Source: Altibacter sp. (GTDB lineage Bacteria > Bacteroidota > Bacteroidia > Flavobacteriales > Flavobacteriaceae). Taken from it: 33,528 nucleotides of DNA. A program made the translations under genes and the position numbers. Below, piece by piece: positions 17,331 to 24,420 of the stretch. The first letter of the stretch is position 1. The number at the start of each line of letters is the position of its first letter. Below the pieces are notes generated by a model. The model had not been told where the DNA came from and ran no database searches. It saw only the letters and a program-made list of their open reading frames with translations. The DNA lies in contig NZTP01000072.1 in NCBI GenBank assembly GCA_002696485.1, positions 1-33,528 of the forward strand, read 5' to 3'.

Positions 17331-17486
17331 ATGGACAAGAATCATAAATCGGAAAAAGAAAAGAAACGCGATCAAGGAATTGAGGAAAGTGCCATCAACC
17401 ATAAGGAAAAAGAATCTGATGGAAGAGAGATCAATTATCAAGAGAAACAGCGACGAGAGAAACATCAACCGCGGGATACTGCCTAA
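17331..17486 (+). CDS. Small hydrophilic protein (51 aa)
   Basis: An ATG at 17331 opens a 51-residue frame ending TAA at 17484-17486. The product is almost entirely charged or polar (starts MDKNHKSEKEKKRDQ, ends EKHQPRDTA) with no hydrophobic core, so it should be disordered or hydration-type. No family is recognised. It lies 10 nt before a second gene that also begins MDK plus lysines, and on the strand opposite the PA2169-like gene. Its reality rests on composition, a good start position after an AT-rich leader and the tandem arrangement. Confidence 0.55.
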   Translation: MDKNHKSEKEKKRDQGIEESAINHKEKESDGREINYQEKQRREKHQPRDTA

Positions 17487-17496
17487 CAGATTTTCT

Positions 17497-17637
17497 ATGG
17501 ACAAGAAAAAAAAGAATGAAAACGATGATCCAAAATTAAAAAGTTTGGATCCCAGCAGGGAGAAAGGCCCGCAAAAGAAGAAACACCCCAATCAATATGG
17601 GGAACAGAACGAAGAAGGCATTGATCGAAATGCCTGA
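17497..17637 (+). CDS. Small hydrophilic protein (46 aa)
   Basis: The frame begins ATG at 17497 (MDKKKKNENDDPKLKS) and ends TGA at 17637; the longer upstream reading of this frame runs across the preceding gene and is not used. Lys/Asp/Asn/Gln-rich and disordered-looking, with a DPSREKGPQKKKHPNQYG middle. It pairs with the 51-residue gene 10 nt upstream and is followed 19 nt later by a terminator, which supports a two-gene transcript. Function unknown; stress or desiccation-type is a guess from composition. Confidence 0.6.
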   Translation: MDKKKKNENDDPKLKSLDPSREKGPQKKKHPNQYGEQNEEGIDRNA

Positions 17638-17656
17638 TGTATGAAGACCCTAAACA

Positions 17657-17694
17657 AAAACTCTCCGAGTGTGCTACACACTCGGGGAGTTTTC
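17657..17694 (+). terminator. Terminator after the two small genes
   Basis: The arms AACTCTCCGAGTGTG and CACACTCGGGGAGTT pair around CTA, with AAAA before and TTTT after. A strong intrinsic terminator, usable from both strands. Confidence 0.85.
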
Positions 17695-17730
17695 ATTTCG
17701 GCTAACTCGAAGTAACCGAGCATGCAAAAA

Positions 17731-17853
17731 CTACTTGCGATTTTTTGATGGCTGCGGCTTTTGCTTAGGATCCTGCTGCTGATTACGAGCCTGTGGCTTG
17801 TTCTGCTGCTGTTGCTGATCCTTTGGACGATTTTGTCTTTCCTGAGTGCTCAT
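17731..17853 (-). CDS. Small Gln-rich protein (40 aa)
   Basis: The minus-strand ATG at 17853 opens a 40-residue frame ending TAG at 17731. It reads MSTQERQNRPKDQQQQQ, then NKPQARNQQQDPKQKPQ and a PSKNRK end: almost only Gln, Lys, Asn, Pro and Arg. Too short for standard gene callers. Short basic Q/N-rich proteins of this kind occur beside stress genes in flavobacteria, but no family is claimed. The terminator at 17657-17694 lies downstream and could serve it as well. Confidence 0.5.
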   Translation of the reverse strand: MSTQERQNRPKDQQQQQNKPQARNQQQDPKQKPQPSKNRK

Positions 17854-17918
17854 AGCAAATACATTTCAATTAATACTCCGTTTATTAAATCGTAGTATGA
17901 AGATACTTCAGAAATGAA

Positions 17919-17953
17919 AAATGCCTAGCGTTGCTAACATTCTGTTAGGCTAT
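17919..17953 (-). terminator. Possible terminator of the efflux operon
   Basis: On the minus strand GCCTAAC...GCTAGGC can pair and is followed by ATTTTTC. Inside it is a perfect CTAACA-TTC-TGTTAG dyad (17934-17948). It lies about 55 nt past the tolC-like stop. A second dyad, TTTAAC-N5-GTTAAA at 17966-17982, sits between. Confidence 0.4.
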
Positions 17954-18005
17954 ATTTAGAAGATATTTAACGCGGTGTTAAAGCTGTGGCAAAAGGTGAT
18001 GAGGA

Positions 18006-19430
18006 TCATTGGACACGTTGCTCTAAGGTTCCCAAGACATTAAAGAGGGTTACCTTCGCGATGTAATTCTTTGCAAGGAGATCGTTCTGTTTTAGCTGTG
18101 CATCGATCAATTTCTGTTCGCGTGAATTAACAAGAAACAATGAGCTTTCTCCTAAGAATAATTTACGTTCTTCAGCGGCAACCAGCGTACCGTAATCAGT
18201 GATCATCGCTTCGCTTAGATCCACCTGTCTTTCTAAGGAAGCAATCTCCATGTACACACTTTCGATCTTATTCTGAAGGGAAACTTCTGTGGCCGTACGC
18301 TCAAAGGTTGCATCCTGTAACTTCAGGTTGGCCAACTTAAGGTCGCCGCGTTCCTTTCTCAAAAACAGCGGGAAACTTACGTTCAACAAGGCTTTGTAGT
18401 TGGCGGTATTGAATTGGTCCAATGGTTCGTATTCCTCTGACAAGAAGTTATACTGAAGGTCTACTTTAGGCAGCAACCTATTACGCAACAAACGTCGGTC
18501 CACCTTTAATCCTTCAATGGCGGCGCTTTGGCTTTCCAAGATGGGGTGATTCGTGAGCGCGTTTACGATATCTTTAGGATCAACTTCCAACTGGGATAAG
18601 GCTAGGATATTATCGTTCGGAGCTTGGGGTAAGACTGAATCTTCCAGCTCTAGAGGAACCGACTCAAACCACAAATAGTTACTTAGCTCAAGTGCAGCTT
18701 TCATTCGTTTCAAGTCGGCGGCTTCCAGTTGAAGGATCCTATCCTGCAATATGATGCGCGCTTCGGTGATGTCTATACTAGCCTTGTCACCGGCTTCTAC
18801 ACTGCGTTCCACGGCCTTAAGACGCACCGTTGCGTTATCCACGAACGAACGAAGGATGATCGCTTCGTTTACAGCCTCCATCCAATTGAAATAAACAGTA
18901 CTCGCATCGAACAGTAATTTGTTCAACATACTACGCCGATCGGCTTCCGATTGTTGGGTGAAGAGTTTTGCTTTCTTAAGTGCGGCCATTCGTTCGTTGA
19001 TCAAAAATCCTTGCGCCAGCGAAAGACTTACACCGGCACTGTAGAGTCCGTCTTCAGGGAGTGTGTTCTGCGGATTGATAAAAGCACCCGTATTCTCTTC
19101 AAAGTTTCCTTTGAACTCAATGCCATACCATGTTGGGATTTTAAAAGTGGTGTTGAGCAGATCGTAGTATTCGGTATCCTTAAATTTCTTTCGTTCATAA
19201 TCCACTTCCACCTTAGGATCGAAGGCACCTCTTGCTTTCAGTACGGAAGCTTCGGCCATATCGAGCTTAATGGAAGCCTGCTTGGCATAGGGGTGGTGCT
19301 TCTTTACAAATCCCATGTATTCTTCAAATGTGAGAATCGCAGGGCTTTCCAAGTCCAAATCTTGGCCGTGGAGCAAAAGACCTCCCAACAAGGTCATGAG
19401 CAGAACGCCATATGTGCGAGCGTTCATCAT
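18006..19430 (-). CDS. TolC family outer membrane efflux protein
   Basis: 474 residues from the chosen start. The ATG at 19430 overlaps the hlyD-like stop as ATGA and gives a proper signal peptide (MMNARTYGVLLMTLLGGLLLHGQ); a start at 19583 would add 51 residues read out of the hlyD gene and is rejected. Two OEP repeats are visible, each with long helices (FVKKHHPYAKQASIKLDMAE; then LEAADLKRMKAALELSNYLW and IESVYMEIASLERQVDLSEA) and beta strands of the barrel (VEVDYERKK, LYSAGVSLSLAQGF, KALLNVSFPLFLRKERG). It forms the outer-membrane channel of the TetR-ABC-HlyD-TolC operon; it is the last gene. Confidence 0.9.
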   Translation of the reverse strand: MMNARTYGVLLMTLLGGLLLHGQDLDLESPAILTFEEYMGFVKKHHPYAKQASIKLDMAEASVLKARGAFDPKVEVDYERKKFKDTEYYDLLNTTFKIPTWYGIEFKGNFEENTGAFINPQNTLPEDGLYSAGVSLSLAQGFLINERMAALKKAKLFTQQSEADRRSMLNKLLFDASTVYFNWMEAVNEAIILRSFVDNATVRLKAVERSVEAGDKASIDITEARIILQDRILQLEAADLKRMKAALELSNYLWFESVPLELEDSVLPQAPNDNILALSQLEVDPKDIVNALTNHPILESQSAAIEGLKVDRRLLRNRLLPKVDLQYNFLSEEYEPLDQFNTANYKALLNVSFPLFLRKERGDLKLANLKLQDATFERTATEVSLQNKIESVYMEIASLERQVDLSEAMITDYGTLVAAEERKLFLGESSLFLVNSREQKLIDAQLKQNDLLAKNYIAKVTLFNVLGTLEQRVQ

Positions 19431-20782
19431 GGCGTTCGGTTCATTGTGGCTGTTGTTCCCTTGGGAAGGTAATAATCCGGTGGGAATCCATTTAATTTTC
19501 GCCATAGTTCGTACCAAATTGGGACATCCTTCAGCAATGCTATGGTTCGTGCTCCCGATCCCATGCGTACGTTCGGCGGCCACGGTTCTTCTTTGGGATC
19601 GGGTGCTACCAGCACTCTGAATTTTCCATTCGGACTAATAAAATTCTCCACGGCGACAACTTTTCCGCCGTAGGTCCCGAACGACGCATCCGGCCAGCCA
19701 CTAAAGACGATCGCCGGCCAGCCGTCAAACTGTACCCGAATGGATTCGCCTACATGAATCAACGGTAAGTCAATTGGCGTGACGTAGGTCTCCACGGCAA
19801 GATCGTAGTTAGCAGGCATGATACCCACCAGTCTCTCACCTTCTTTAAAGGCTTCACCAATACCCGATCGGAGGGCTTTATTGATATATCCGTCCTGTGG
19901 TGCTACGATGTACTGCAACTTTGTACGCATTTCGTAGTTGGTAGAGGCATTTTCAAGTTTAGAGACTTGTGCTTCGGTATCGAATTGTGCCGAACTTGCC
20001 GTAAACTTATCACTTTGCGCCTTGCTTAACTTCTCTGCGTACTCTGCCGCTGTTCTGTTGATGTCGATCTTTGCATTGATCAATTCATTCCTGCTTGCCA
20101 GAAGTTTGTTCTCCTGACTTAACAGCTTGGCTTCGGTTTCCTGAAGCTTGAGGCGTTTGTCTTCGACTTCAGCCATGGACTTTAAGCCTTCCTGCTGAAG
20201 GATCACCGTACGGTCGTACTGTTTTTGTGCGATATCCTGATTCGTTCTGGCGGCAATGAGATCCACACTGTCACTCTGTACCTTGTACCGCGCTTGTTTG
20301 TACTTGTTCTCCGCCTGTGCGATCTTCAGTTTTCGTTCTGTAGTGATGGCATTGATCTGTCCTTCCAATGCTTTTACCTTTTCCTTATAGGAATTGACGG
20401 CATTGGACTTGGCATCCCGCTGCTGATTGGTACGTTGCACCAATTGCGGGTCCTGATATTCATTCTTTATTTCTGAAATGAATAAAATAGTATCGCCCTT
20501 GCGTACAAAATCACCTTCCCTGACAAACCATTTCTCAATACGTCCCGGAATGGGGGATTGAATGGTCTGCGGACGTTGGTCCGGTGTTAGTGTGGTCACA
20601 AAGCCCGTACCCGACACATTTTGTGTCCATGGCAGGAAAAGCACGATCATACCAAACAAGGCCGATGACAGCAACAAGATGTTGAACACTTTGTAGTGCT
20701 TGGTCCTGTGTGCCTTTTTAAAGGCTGAAAACGTTTCCACTTCTGATTTAGAAGGGACCGGATTGTTAGAAATATTAAGCAT
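19427..20782 (-). CDS. HlyD family periplasmic adaptor (membrane fusion protein)
   Basis: 451 residues with one transmembrane helix near 34-54 (VFNILLLSSALFGMIVLFLP), then a biotinyl-lipoyl half (GRIEKWFVREGDFVRKGDTI, about 90-109), a long coiled coil (about 120-265, many QxxLxxxE heptads), the second lipoyl half (IVAPQDGYINKALRSGIGEA) and a beta-barrel (VGESIRVQFDGWPAIVFSGW). This matches adaptors of type I or ABC-linked tripartite pumps. The start overlaps the ABC stop by eight bases and the stop overlaps tolC by four, so translation is coupled. It bridges the ABC protein and TolC channel. Confidence 0.92.
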   Translation of the reverse strand: MLNISNNPVPSKSEVETFSAFKKAHRTKHYKVFNILLLSSALFGMIVLFLPWTQNVSGTGFVTTLTPDQRPQTIQSPIPGRIEKWFVREGDFVRKGDTILFISEIKNEYQDPQLVQRTNQQRDAKSNAVNSYKEKVKALEGQINAITTERKLKIAQAENKYKQARYKVQSDSVDLIAARTNQDIAQKQYDRTVILQQEGLKSMAEVEDKRLKLQETEAKLLSQENKLLASRNELINAKIDINRTAAEYAEKLSKAQSDKFTASSAQFDTEAQVSKLENASTNYEMRTKLQYIVAPQDGYINKALRSGIGEAFKEGERLVGIMPANYDLAVETYVTPIDLPLIHVGESIRVQFDGWPAIVFSGWPDASFGTYGGKVVAVENFISPNGKFRVLVAPDPKEEPWPPNVRMGSGARTIALLKDVPIWYELWRKLNGFPPDYYLPKGTTATMNRTP

Positions 20783-22448
20783 AATTCGATTTCACTTTTG
20801 AGATCTCTCCCTGTTCAAGATGTATGCGTTTGGTTGCGATCTTATTCCAGTCGTGATCGGAGCTGGAAGTAATGAGAAGCCACGGGCGGTCCGGGTGGCC
20901 CAAGTATTCAATGATCTTGGCAGCTTCCTTTTTATCAAAGTGCTCCAATGCATCCTTTAATATTAGGATCTTTGGATTGTGAACAATGGCGCGCGCCAGC
21001 AGTATGCGTTTCGATACACTGTGGGGAATTTGCTTTCCTTCTGAAAAAACCCCACTGTGAATTCCTTTGGATTGTTTCCGTACAAAATCCTGAAGCCCTA
21101 TCTGTTCGATCACACGATTCACGGCATCGACACTAATCTCCGGATTTCCGAAGGTAATGTTCTCCAGCAAGGTACCTTCAAAAGGCATTTGTTCGGGAAG
21201 TACCTGACCTATATGCGATCGATATACGTTGATATGCATTCCCTTCAGAGAGAAATCATTCACGTAAATGTCCCCACTGGTGGGTTGTATCAAGCCTGAT
21301 AACAACTTAAGCAAGGTAGACTTTCCCGAGCCCGATTTCCCTTCGAGCAGCACCCGGTCCTTAGGCTCCAGCTGCAGGCTTATGCCGTTCAGGATTTGTT
21401 GCCCTTCGGGGGTCGTATAGCCCACGTCGTCAATCACAATATGGGCCGTATCTTTATGCTGAAAGGGCTCCGTACCTTCCTGTTCCTCCAGTTCCTTATC
21501 CACTACCTGACCAATCTTTTCCAAGGAAGTGAGCACATCGTAGAAGCTTTCAAGGCCCGTGATAAGTTTTTCAATAGAAGCAATGATCAATAAGATGATG
21601 ATCTCTGCCGCGACGAACTGCCCGATATTCATTTGCTGATTGAGCACCAGAAACCCTCCCACAATGAGGAGTCCGGCTGTGATAAGGACCTTGAAGGCGA
21701 TCATTTGCAAGAACTGGAACATCAATACCTTAAAATGTGATTCGCGCGCCTCCAAATAGGATTGAGTGAGCTGGTTGTTGCGCTCCATGGAGAGCTTGGT
21801 CCTTCCGGAGATCTTGAAACTGATAAGAGACCGTGCGATCTCTTGTAACCAATGCGCTACCTTGTACTTGCTTTTGGATTCCCTTAAACTTGTTTCGAGT
21901 CCTTTACGGGCGGTGTATCGAAAAGCGAAGTAGATAAGCGTTACCAATAAAAATCCATACAGGATAAAGAACGGATGATAGAAGGAAAGTAGTATGAGTC
22001 CGAAAAAGATCTGCAGGATGGCCGCGGGGAAATCCAATACGATCTTCGACAATCCTTTTTGCACCGTAAGGGTATCGAAAAAGCGGTTGACCAGTTCGGG
22101 GGGGTAGTTGTTACGCAGCTCACTCATACGTATCTTTGGCAATCGGTACGCGAATTCAAAAGAAGAGCGCGTAAAGATCTTTTGCTGAACGTTCTCCAGA
22201 ATACGGAACTGCATAAGTTGTAAGATGCCTTGAAAACCCACACCCAAGGTCACCAGCACCACGAGCACAATCCAGGAGGTCGTTACCTGTGCGCCTTGTA
22301 TCAAGTTCACAATGGCTTGAATCCCCAAAGGAAGCGTAAGCGCCACGAGTCCGGCGAAGATGGCATAATAGATGATCTGACGGATATCCCGTTTGTCGAG
22401 TTGTAACAAACCGATAAAACGACGCCAGGGGGTCATTGATTTTTTCAT
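20775..22448 (-). CDS. ABC transporter half-protein (membrane + ATPase) with degenerate nucleotide-binding domain
   Basis: 557 residues: six transmembrane segments (about 25-45, 58-80, 138-158, 160-178, 250-270, 278-298) and an ATPase domain (about 336-553). Walker A is intact (GKSGSGKST, 370-378). The signature LSGGQ is replaced by IPHSVSK (474-480), Walker B reads ILILKD with Lys498 in place of the Mg-binding Asp and Asp499 in place of the catalytic Glu, and the H-loop His is replaced (ITSSSDHD). The protein may therefore bind but hydrolyse ATP poorly, or work with a partner ATPase. It is coupled to the upstream TetR gene (ATGA) and the downstream hlyD gene. It resembles peptidase-less type I secretion exporters; the cargo is unknown. 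Confidence 0.9.
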   Translation of the reverse strand: MKKSMTPWRRFIGLLQLDKRDIRQIIYYAIFAGLVALTLPLGIQAIVNLIQGAQVTTSWIVLVVLVTLGVGFQGILQLMQFRILENVQQKIFTRSSFEFAYRLPKIRMSELRNNYPPELVNRFFDTLTVQKGLSKIVLDFPAAILQIFFGLILLSFYHPFFILYGFLLVTLIYFAFRYTARKGLETSLRESKSKYKVAHWLQEIARSLISFKISGRTKLSMERNNQLTQSYLEARESHFKVLMFQFLQMIAFKVLITAGLLIVGGFLVLNQQMNIGQFVAAEIIILLIIASIEKLITGLESFYDVLTSLEKIGQVVDKELEEQEGTEPFQHKDTAHIVIDDVGYTTPEGQQILNGISLQLEPKDRVLLEGKSGSGKSTLLKLLSGLIQPTSGDIYVNDFSLKGMHINVYRSHIGQVLPEQMPFEGTLLENITFGNPEISVDAVNRVIEQIGLQDFVRKQSKGIHSGVFSEGKQIPHSVSKRILLARAIVHNPKILILKDALEHFDKKEAAKIIEYLGHPDRPWLLITSSSDHDWNKIATKRIHLEQGEISKVKSNYA

Positions 22449-23113
22449 AGAATGGCAGTAATAACAAGGTGTTGATAGAACCGAAGGATGTTGTTCTTTC
22501 CTTCTTCCACATTGGTAAGGGAGGGGAGGTGTTCAGAAAAATAACGTTGGTGGTGTGCCCCTTCGATCACGGTAGAAATAAGCATGTGAGGGAATTCGAA
22601 GGTAGGATTTACCTCCAGCACCATGTCGCTTACCCGCTGAACCACGCGTTTGTAGGTCTTGTAATAGCCTTTTTCGTTCTCCTTATCGACTTCCTTGGTG
22701 TGATAGGCCTTTGAGAATTCAGCGATCACGATTCGGTAGAGGATGCTTTCATTGATGAAGGAGAAGGAGGCGTCGGTTTGTGGTTTGTCGGTAAGCACCT
22801 CAATGGCCTTCAATAACTTCACCTTAGGGTCTTGAATGTTGGTGGTTTGAAACACCAGAATGTACTCCATCCAGCTCCAATACCAGTTCACCAGATAGAT
22901 GAGCAAGGCGTGTTTGCTTTCAAAATAGCGATAGACAGAACTCTCGTTCGAGCCGATGCGCTCTCCCAGTTTCTTAAAGGTAAACCCTTCAAACCCCAAT
23001 TCGTCAATAAGCAAAATGCTATTCTCGACGATCTTCTTTCCCAGATCGGTCGACTCCGGGTTCTTGGTGTAGAGCTCCGGGTTAATGGAAAAATGTATCT
23101 GTAACTGTTCCAC
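22445..23113 (-). CDS. TetR/AcrR family transcriptional regulator
   Basis: 222 residues from the GTG at 23113. A longer frame from 23161 exists, but its first 16 codons are the promoter itself (TTG-N21-TATATTTG) and give an unlikely MYVIVLLLYICP start, so GTG is preferred. The N-terminal HTH is clear: ILLIDELGFEGFTFKKLGERIGSNESSVYRYFESKHALLIYL (about 34-75 of the long frame). The C-terminal ligand domain is helical and matches no subfamily. It is first in an operon with the ABC, HlyD and TolC genes (ATGA overlap to ABC), so it probably autoregulates the pump through the palindromes in its promoter. Confidence 0.88.
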   Translation of the reverse strand: MEQLQIHFSINPELYTKNPESTDLGKKIVENSILLIDELGFEGFTFKKLGERIGSNESSVYRYFESKHALLIYLVNWYWSWMEYILVFQTTNIQDPKVKLLKAIEVLTDKPQTDASFSFINESILYRIVIAEFSKAYHTKEVDKENEKGYYKTYKRVVQRVSDMVLEVNPTFEFPHMLISTVIEGAHHQRYFSEHLPSLTNVEEGKNNILRFYQHLVITAIL

Positions 23114-23129
23114 GTACTCAAATTTTGGA

Positions 23130-23161
23130 CAAATATATAATAGTAATACTATTACATACAA
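23130..23161 (-). promoter_or_regulatory. Promoter of the TetR-efflux operon
   Basis: On the minus strand TTG (23161-23159), a 21-nt spacer and TATATTTG (23137-23130) match the Bacteroidota consensus. The transcript would start a few bases before GTG23113, giving a very short leader. Confidence 0.7.
23139..23155. promoter_or_regulatory. Candidate TetR operator (overlapping palindromes)
   Basis: AATAGTA-A-TACTATT (23139-23153) is a perfect 7+1+7 palindrome; it overlaps GTAATA-C-TATTAC (23143-23155), a perfect 6+1+6 palindrome. Both lie in the spacer between the -33 and -7 boxes of the operon promoter, exactly where an autorepressor would block RNA polymerase. Confidence 0.65.
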
Positions 23162-23178
23162 AAGTTTAACTTTTTATT

Positions 23179-23210
23179 TTGAAAGTTATAGTTTCGTTGC
23201 TCTATTTTTG
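23179..23210 (+). promoter_or_regulatory. Promoter of the small divergent gene
   Basis: TTG (23179-23181), a 21-nt spacer and TATTTTTG (23203-23210) match the consensus, with the same spacing as the divergent TetR promoter. ATG23231 lies 20 nt downstream. Confidence 0.65.
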
Positions 23211-23230
23211 AGATCAAAACCGAAACAACT

Positions 23231-23548
23231 ATGATGGTATTACAAATGGTCTCGACCAATGAGGCCCTTCTGGAAGAGATCGCTGAGTATCTGTTAGCCG
23301 AGAAATTATTGTACAATGTGATGTTGCGAGAGGTGTTCGATTACCGAACCGGTGACGGAAACGGTGGTATCGTAACCACCCAACGGTACGGACTGAAAGG
23401 TATTTCGAAATCGTTGCTGTTTGGACGTATCAATGAACTGCTGCGTAAAAAATATAAGGATAAGATGCCGTTGCTGTATTCGGAGCCTATTATTCTTATT
23501 GATCCGGAACAAACGGATGTTATTGCGGAGTCTCTTGTGAAGATTTAG
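23231..23548 (+). CDS. Small CutA-like/ferredoxin-like-fold hypothetical protein
   Basis: 105 residues, no signal peptide or membrane segment. The layout, VSTNEALLEEIAEYLLAEKLLYNV helix then a REVFDYRT strand and later PLLYSEPIILID, resembles the CutA1/GlnB-like trimeric fold in length and order of secondary structure, but CutA active-site residues and the usual Tyr/Trp core are not clear. I therefore give a fold suggestion, not a function. It is divergent from the TetR efflux operon with its own good promoter; the operator lies on the TetR side, so co-regulation is possible but unproven. No terminator is evident after it. Confidence 0.6.
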   Translation: MMVLQMVSTNEALLEEIAEYLLAEKLLYNVMLREVFDYRTGDGNGGIVTTQRYGLKGISKSLLFGRINELLRKKYKDKMPLLYSEPIILIDPEQTDVIAESLVKI

Positions 23549-24070
23549 GTTCTTTCTACTTTTTCAAAGGTTATTTGTTTTTCTTTTTTTCCTTTTTTGC
23601 CCCTCCAAAAAAGAAACAAAAAAAGAGGCCTTTTACGAGGTATTTCTCGGCATCTGATGCCGAGAACCGTCCCCCAAAACTTCGCGTCAGCCGTTTACAT
23701 CGGCTTCCTGAATCTCGAAGTTTTGTTTGTGCCTTCCTCTCATCGCCTGCGGCGCTTCGTCGGAGGCAAGCTGGCGTAAAAGGGACTTCCCTCAATTTCA
23801 AATTCATTTCTAAACCTGATGTTTTAGCATCCTTTTCTTCAGCATAAGCGTAAAAAGCTGTGAGATTCAGCTCCACGACGTGGAGCGCACAGTTTTTACG
23901 GTGGTTTGGAATGCGGGAGCATTACAAAATGCATAAGAAAAGGATAGAAGGTCATTTTCTTTGCAACTTTCTTTTGGACCAGCAAAAGAAAGTTGAATAA
24001 TCATACGAATGTCGCTTCTAGTGATGCGCCGTAGGCGCATTGTATCGAAAAGCATTTTAACCAATTACTC
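23549..24070. other. Hairpin-dense non-coding region
   Basis: No convincing gene. It starts with a pyrimidine-rich run (23570-23600) and then holds five strong inverted repeats: 23644-23666 (TTCTCGGCATC/GATGCCGAGAA, one-base centre), 23675-23725 (CAAAACTTCG/CGAAGTTTTG with a nested AGCCG/CGGCT), 23849-23900 (CGTAAAAA-CTGTG/CACAG-TTTTTACG around a nested CTCCAC-GAC-GTGGAG), 23965-23994 (AACTTTCTTTTG/CAAAAGAAAGTT, six-base loop) and 24024-24040 (ATGCGCC-GTA-GGCGCAT). Frames in it encode Phe/Lys- or Arg-rich low-complexity peptides and look spurious. Confidence 0.7.
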
Positions 24071-24277
24071 TTCACCCTTCACCATTCACGCTTCACCATC
24101 AGGCTGCTCACTGCTCACTGTTCACTACTAACCCTTCACCACTCACCACTCACCATTCACCCTCCTAACTCCTAACTCCTAACTCCTAACCCCTTCACTC
24201 TTCACCCTTCACCACTCACCATCTCCTGCTCACCGTTCACTATTAGCCCTTCACTCTTCACCATTCACCCTTCACCG
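24071..24277. repeat. Degenerate heptanucleotide tandem array (TTCACCN)
   Basis: About 207 nt of seven-base units: TTCACCC, TTCACCA, TTCACGC, then TGCTCAC, CTCACCA and four TCCTAAC units, and again TTCACTC/TTCACCC/TTCACCA to TTCACCG. The plus strand is almost free of G. Register breaks occur around the TACTAACCC and ATCTCCTGC joins. Comparable heptanucleotide repeats are known from heterocystous cyanobacteria (STRR sequences). Confidence 0.85.
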
Positions 24278-24297
24278 ATCCCCTAGGTTACTAGCTG

Positions 24298-24341
24298 GTA
24301 ACTGTATGGTAACTGTATGGCTAGTGTATGGAGAGTGTATG
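24298..24341 (+). repeat. Four 11-nt tandem repeats (GTAACTGTATG)
   Basis: Units at 24298, 24309, 24320 and 24331: GTAACTGTATG, GTAACTGTATG, GCTAGTGTATG, GAGAGTGTATG. The second half, GTGTATG/CTGTATG, is most conserved. Confidence 0.85.
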
Positions 24342-24350
24342 GAAAACAGA

Positions 24351-24420
24351 AAGTGACACAAAGGAACATAAAATGGCAAAAAGTGACAAAAAGTGACGAA
24401 AAGTGTCAAAAACGGACAAA
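24351..24420 (+). repeat. Seven 10-nt tandem repeats with phased A-tracts (AAGTGACAAA)
   Basis: Seven consecutive ten-base units from 24351: AAGTGACACA, AAGGAACATA, AAATGGCAAA, AAGTGACAAA, AAGTGACGAA, AAGTGTCAAA, AACGGACAAA; looser GTGACC/CGGACAAAA copies run on to about 24465. Four- to five-base A-tracts recur once per helical turn, which predicts intrinsically curved DNA, 210-280 nt upstream of the next gene. Confidence 0.85.

Noticed and set aside
17322-17591. 89-aa Phe-rich minus-strand frame
   Set aside because: Antisense of the Lys-rich small genes; poly-Phe arises from AAA codons.
18951-19472. 173-aa plus-strand frame opposite the tolC-like gene
   Set aside because: Antisense shadow of a well-supported gene, with no recognisable domain.
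19431-19583. Upstream start for the tolC-like gene (adds 51 residues)
   Set aside because: The extension lies wholly inside the hlyD-like gene in another frame and would bury the signal peptide; the ATGA-coupled start at 19430 is better.
23575-23847. 90-aa plus-strand frame beginning with a poly-Phe run, and its 101-aa minus-strand mirror (23571-23876)
   Set aside because: Low-complexity translation of a pyrimidine-rich run and hairpins, with no domain, no promoter and no plausible start context.
24071-24277. CRISPR array
   Set aside because: Units are seven bases without spacers, and no cas gene is present.
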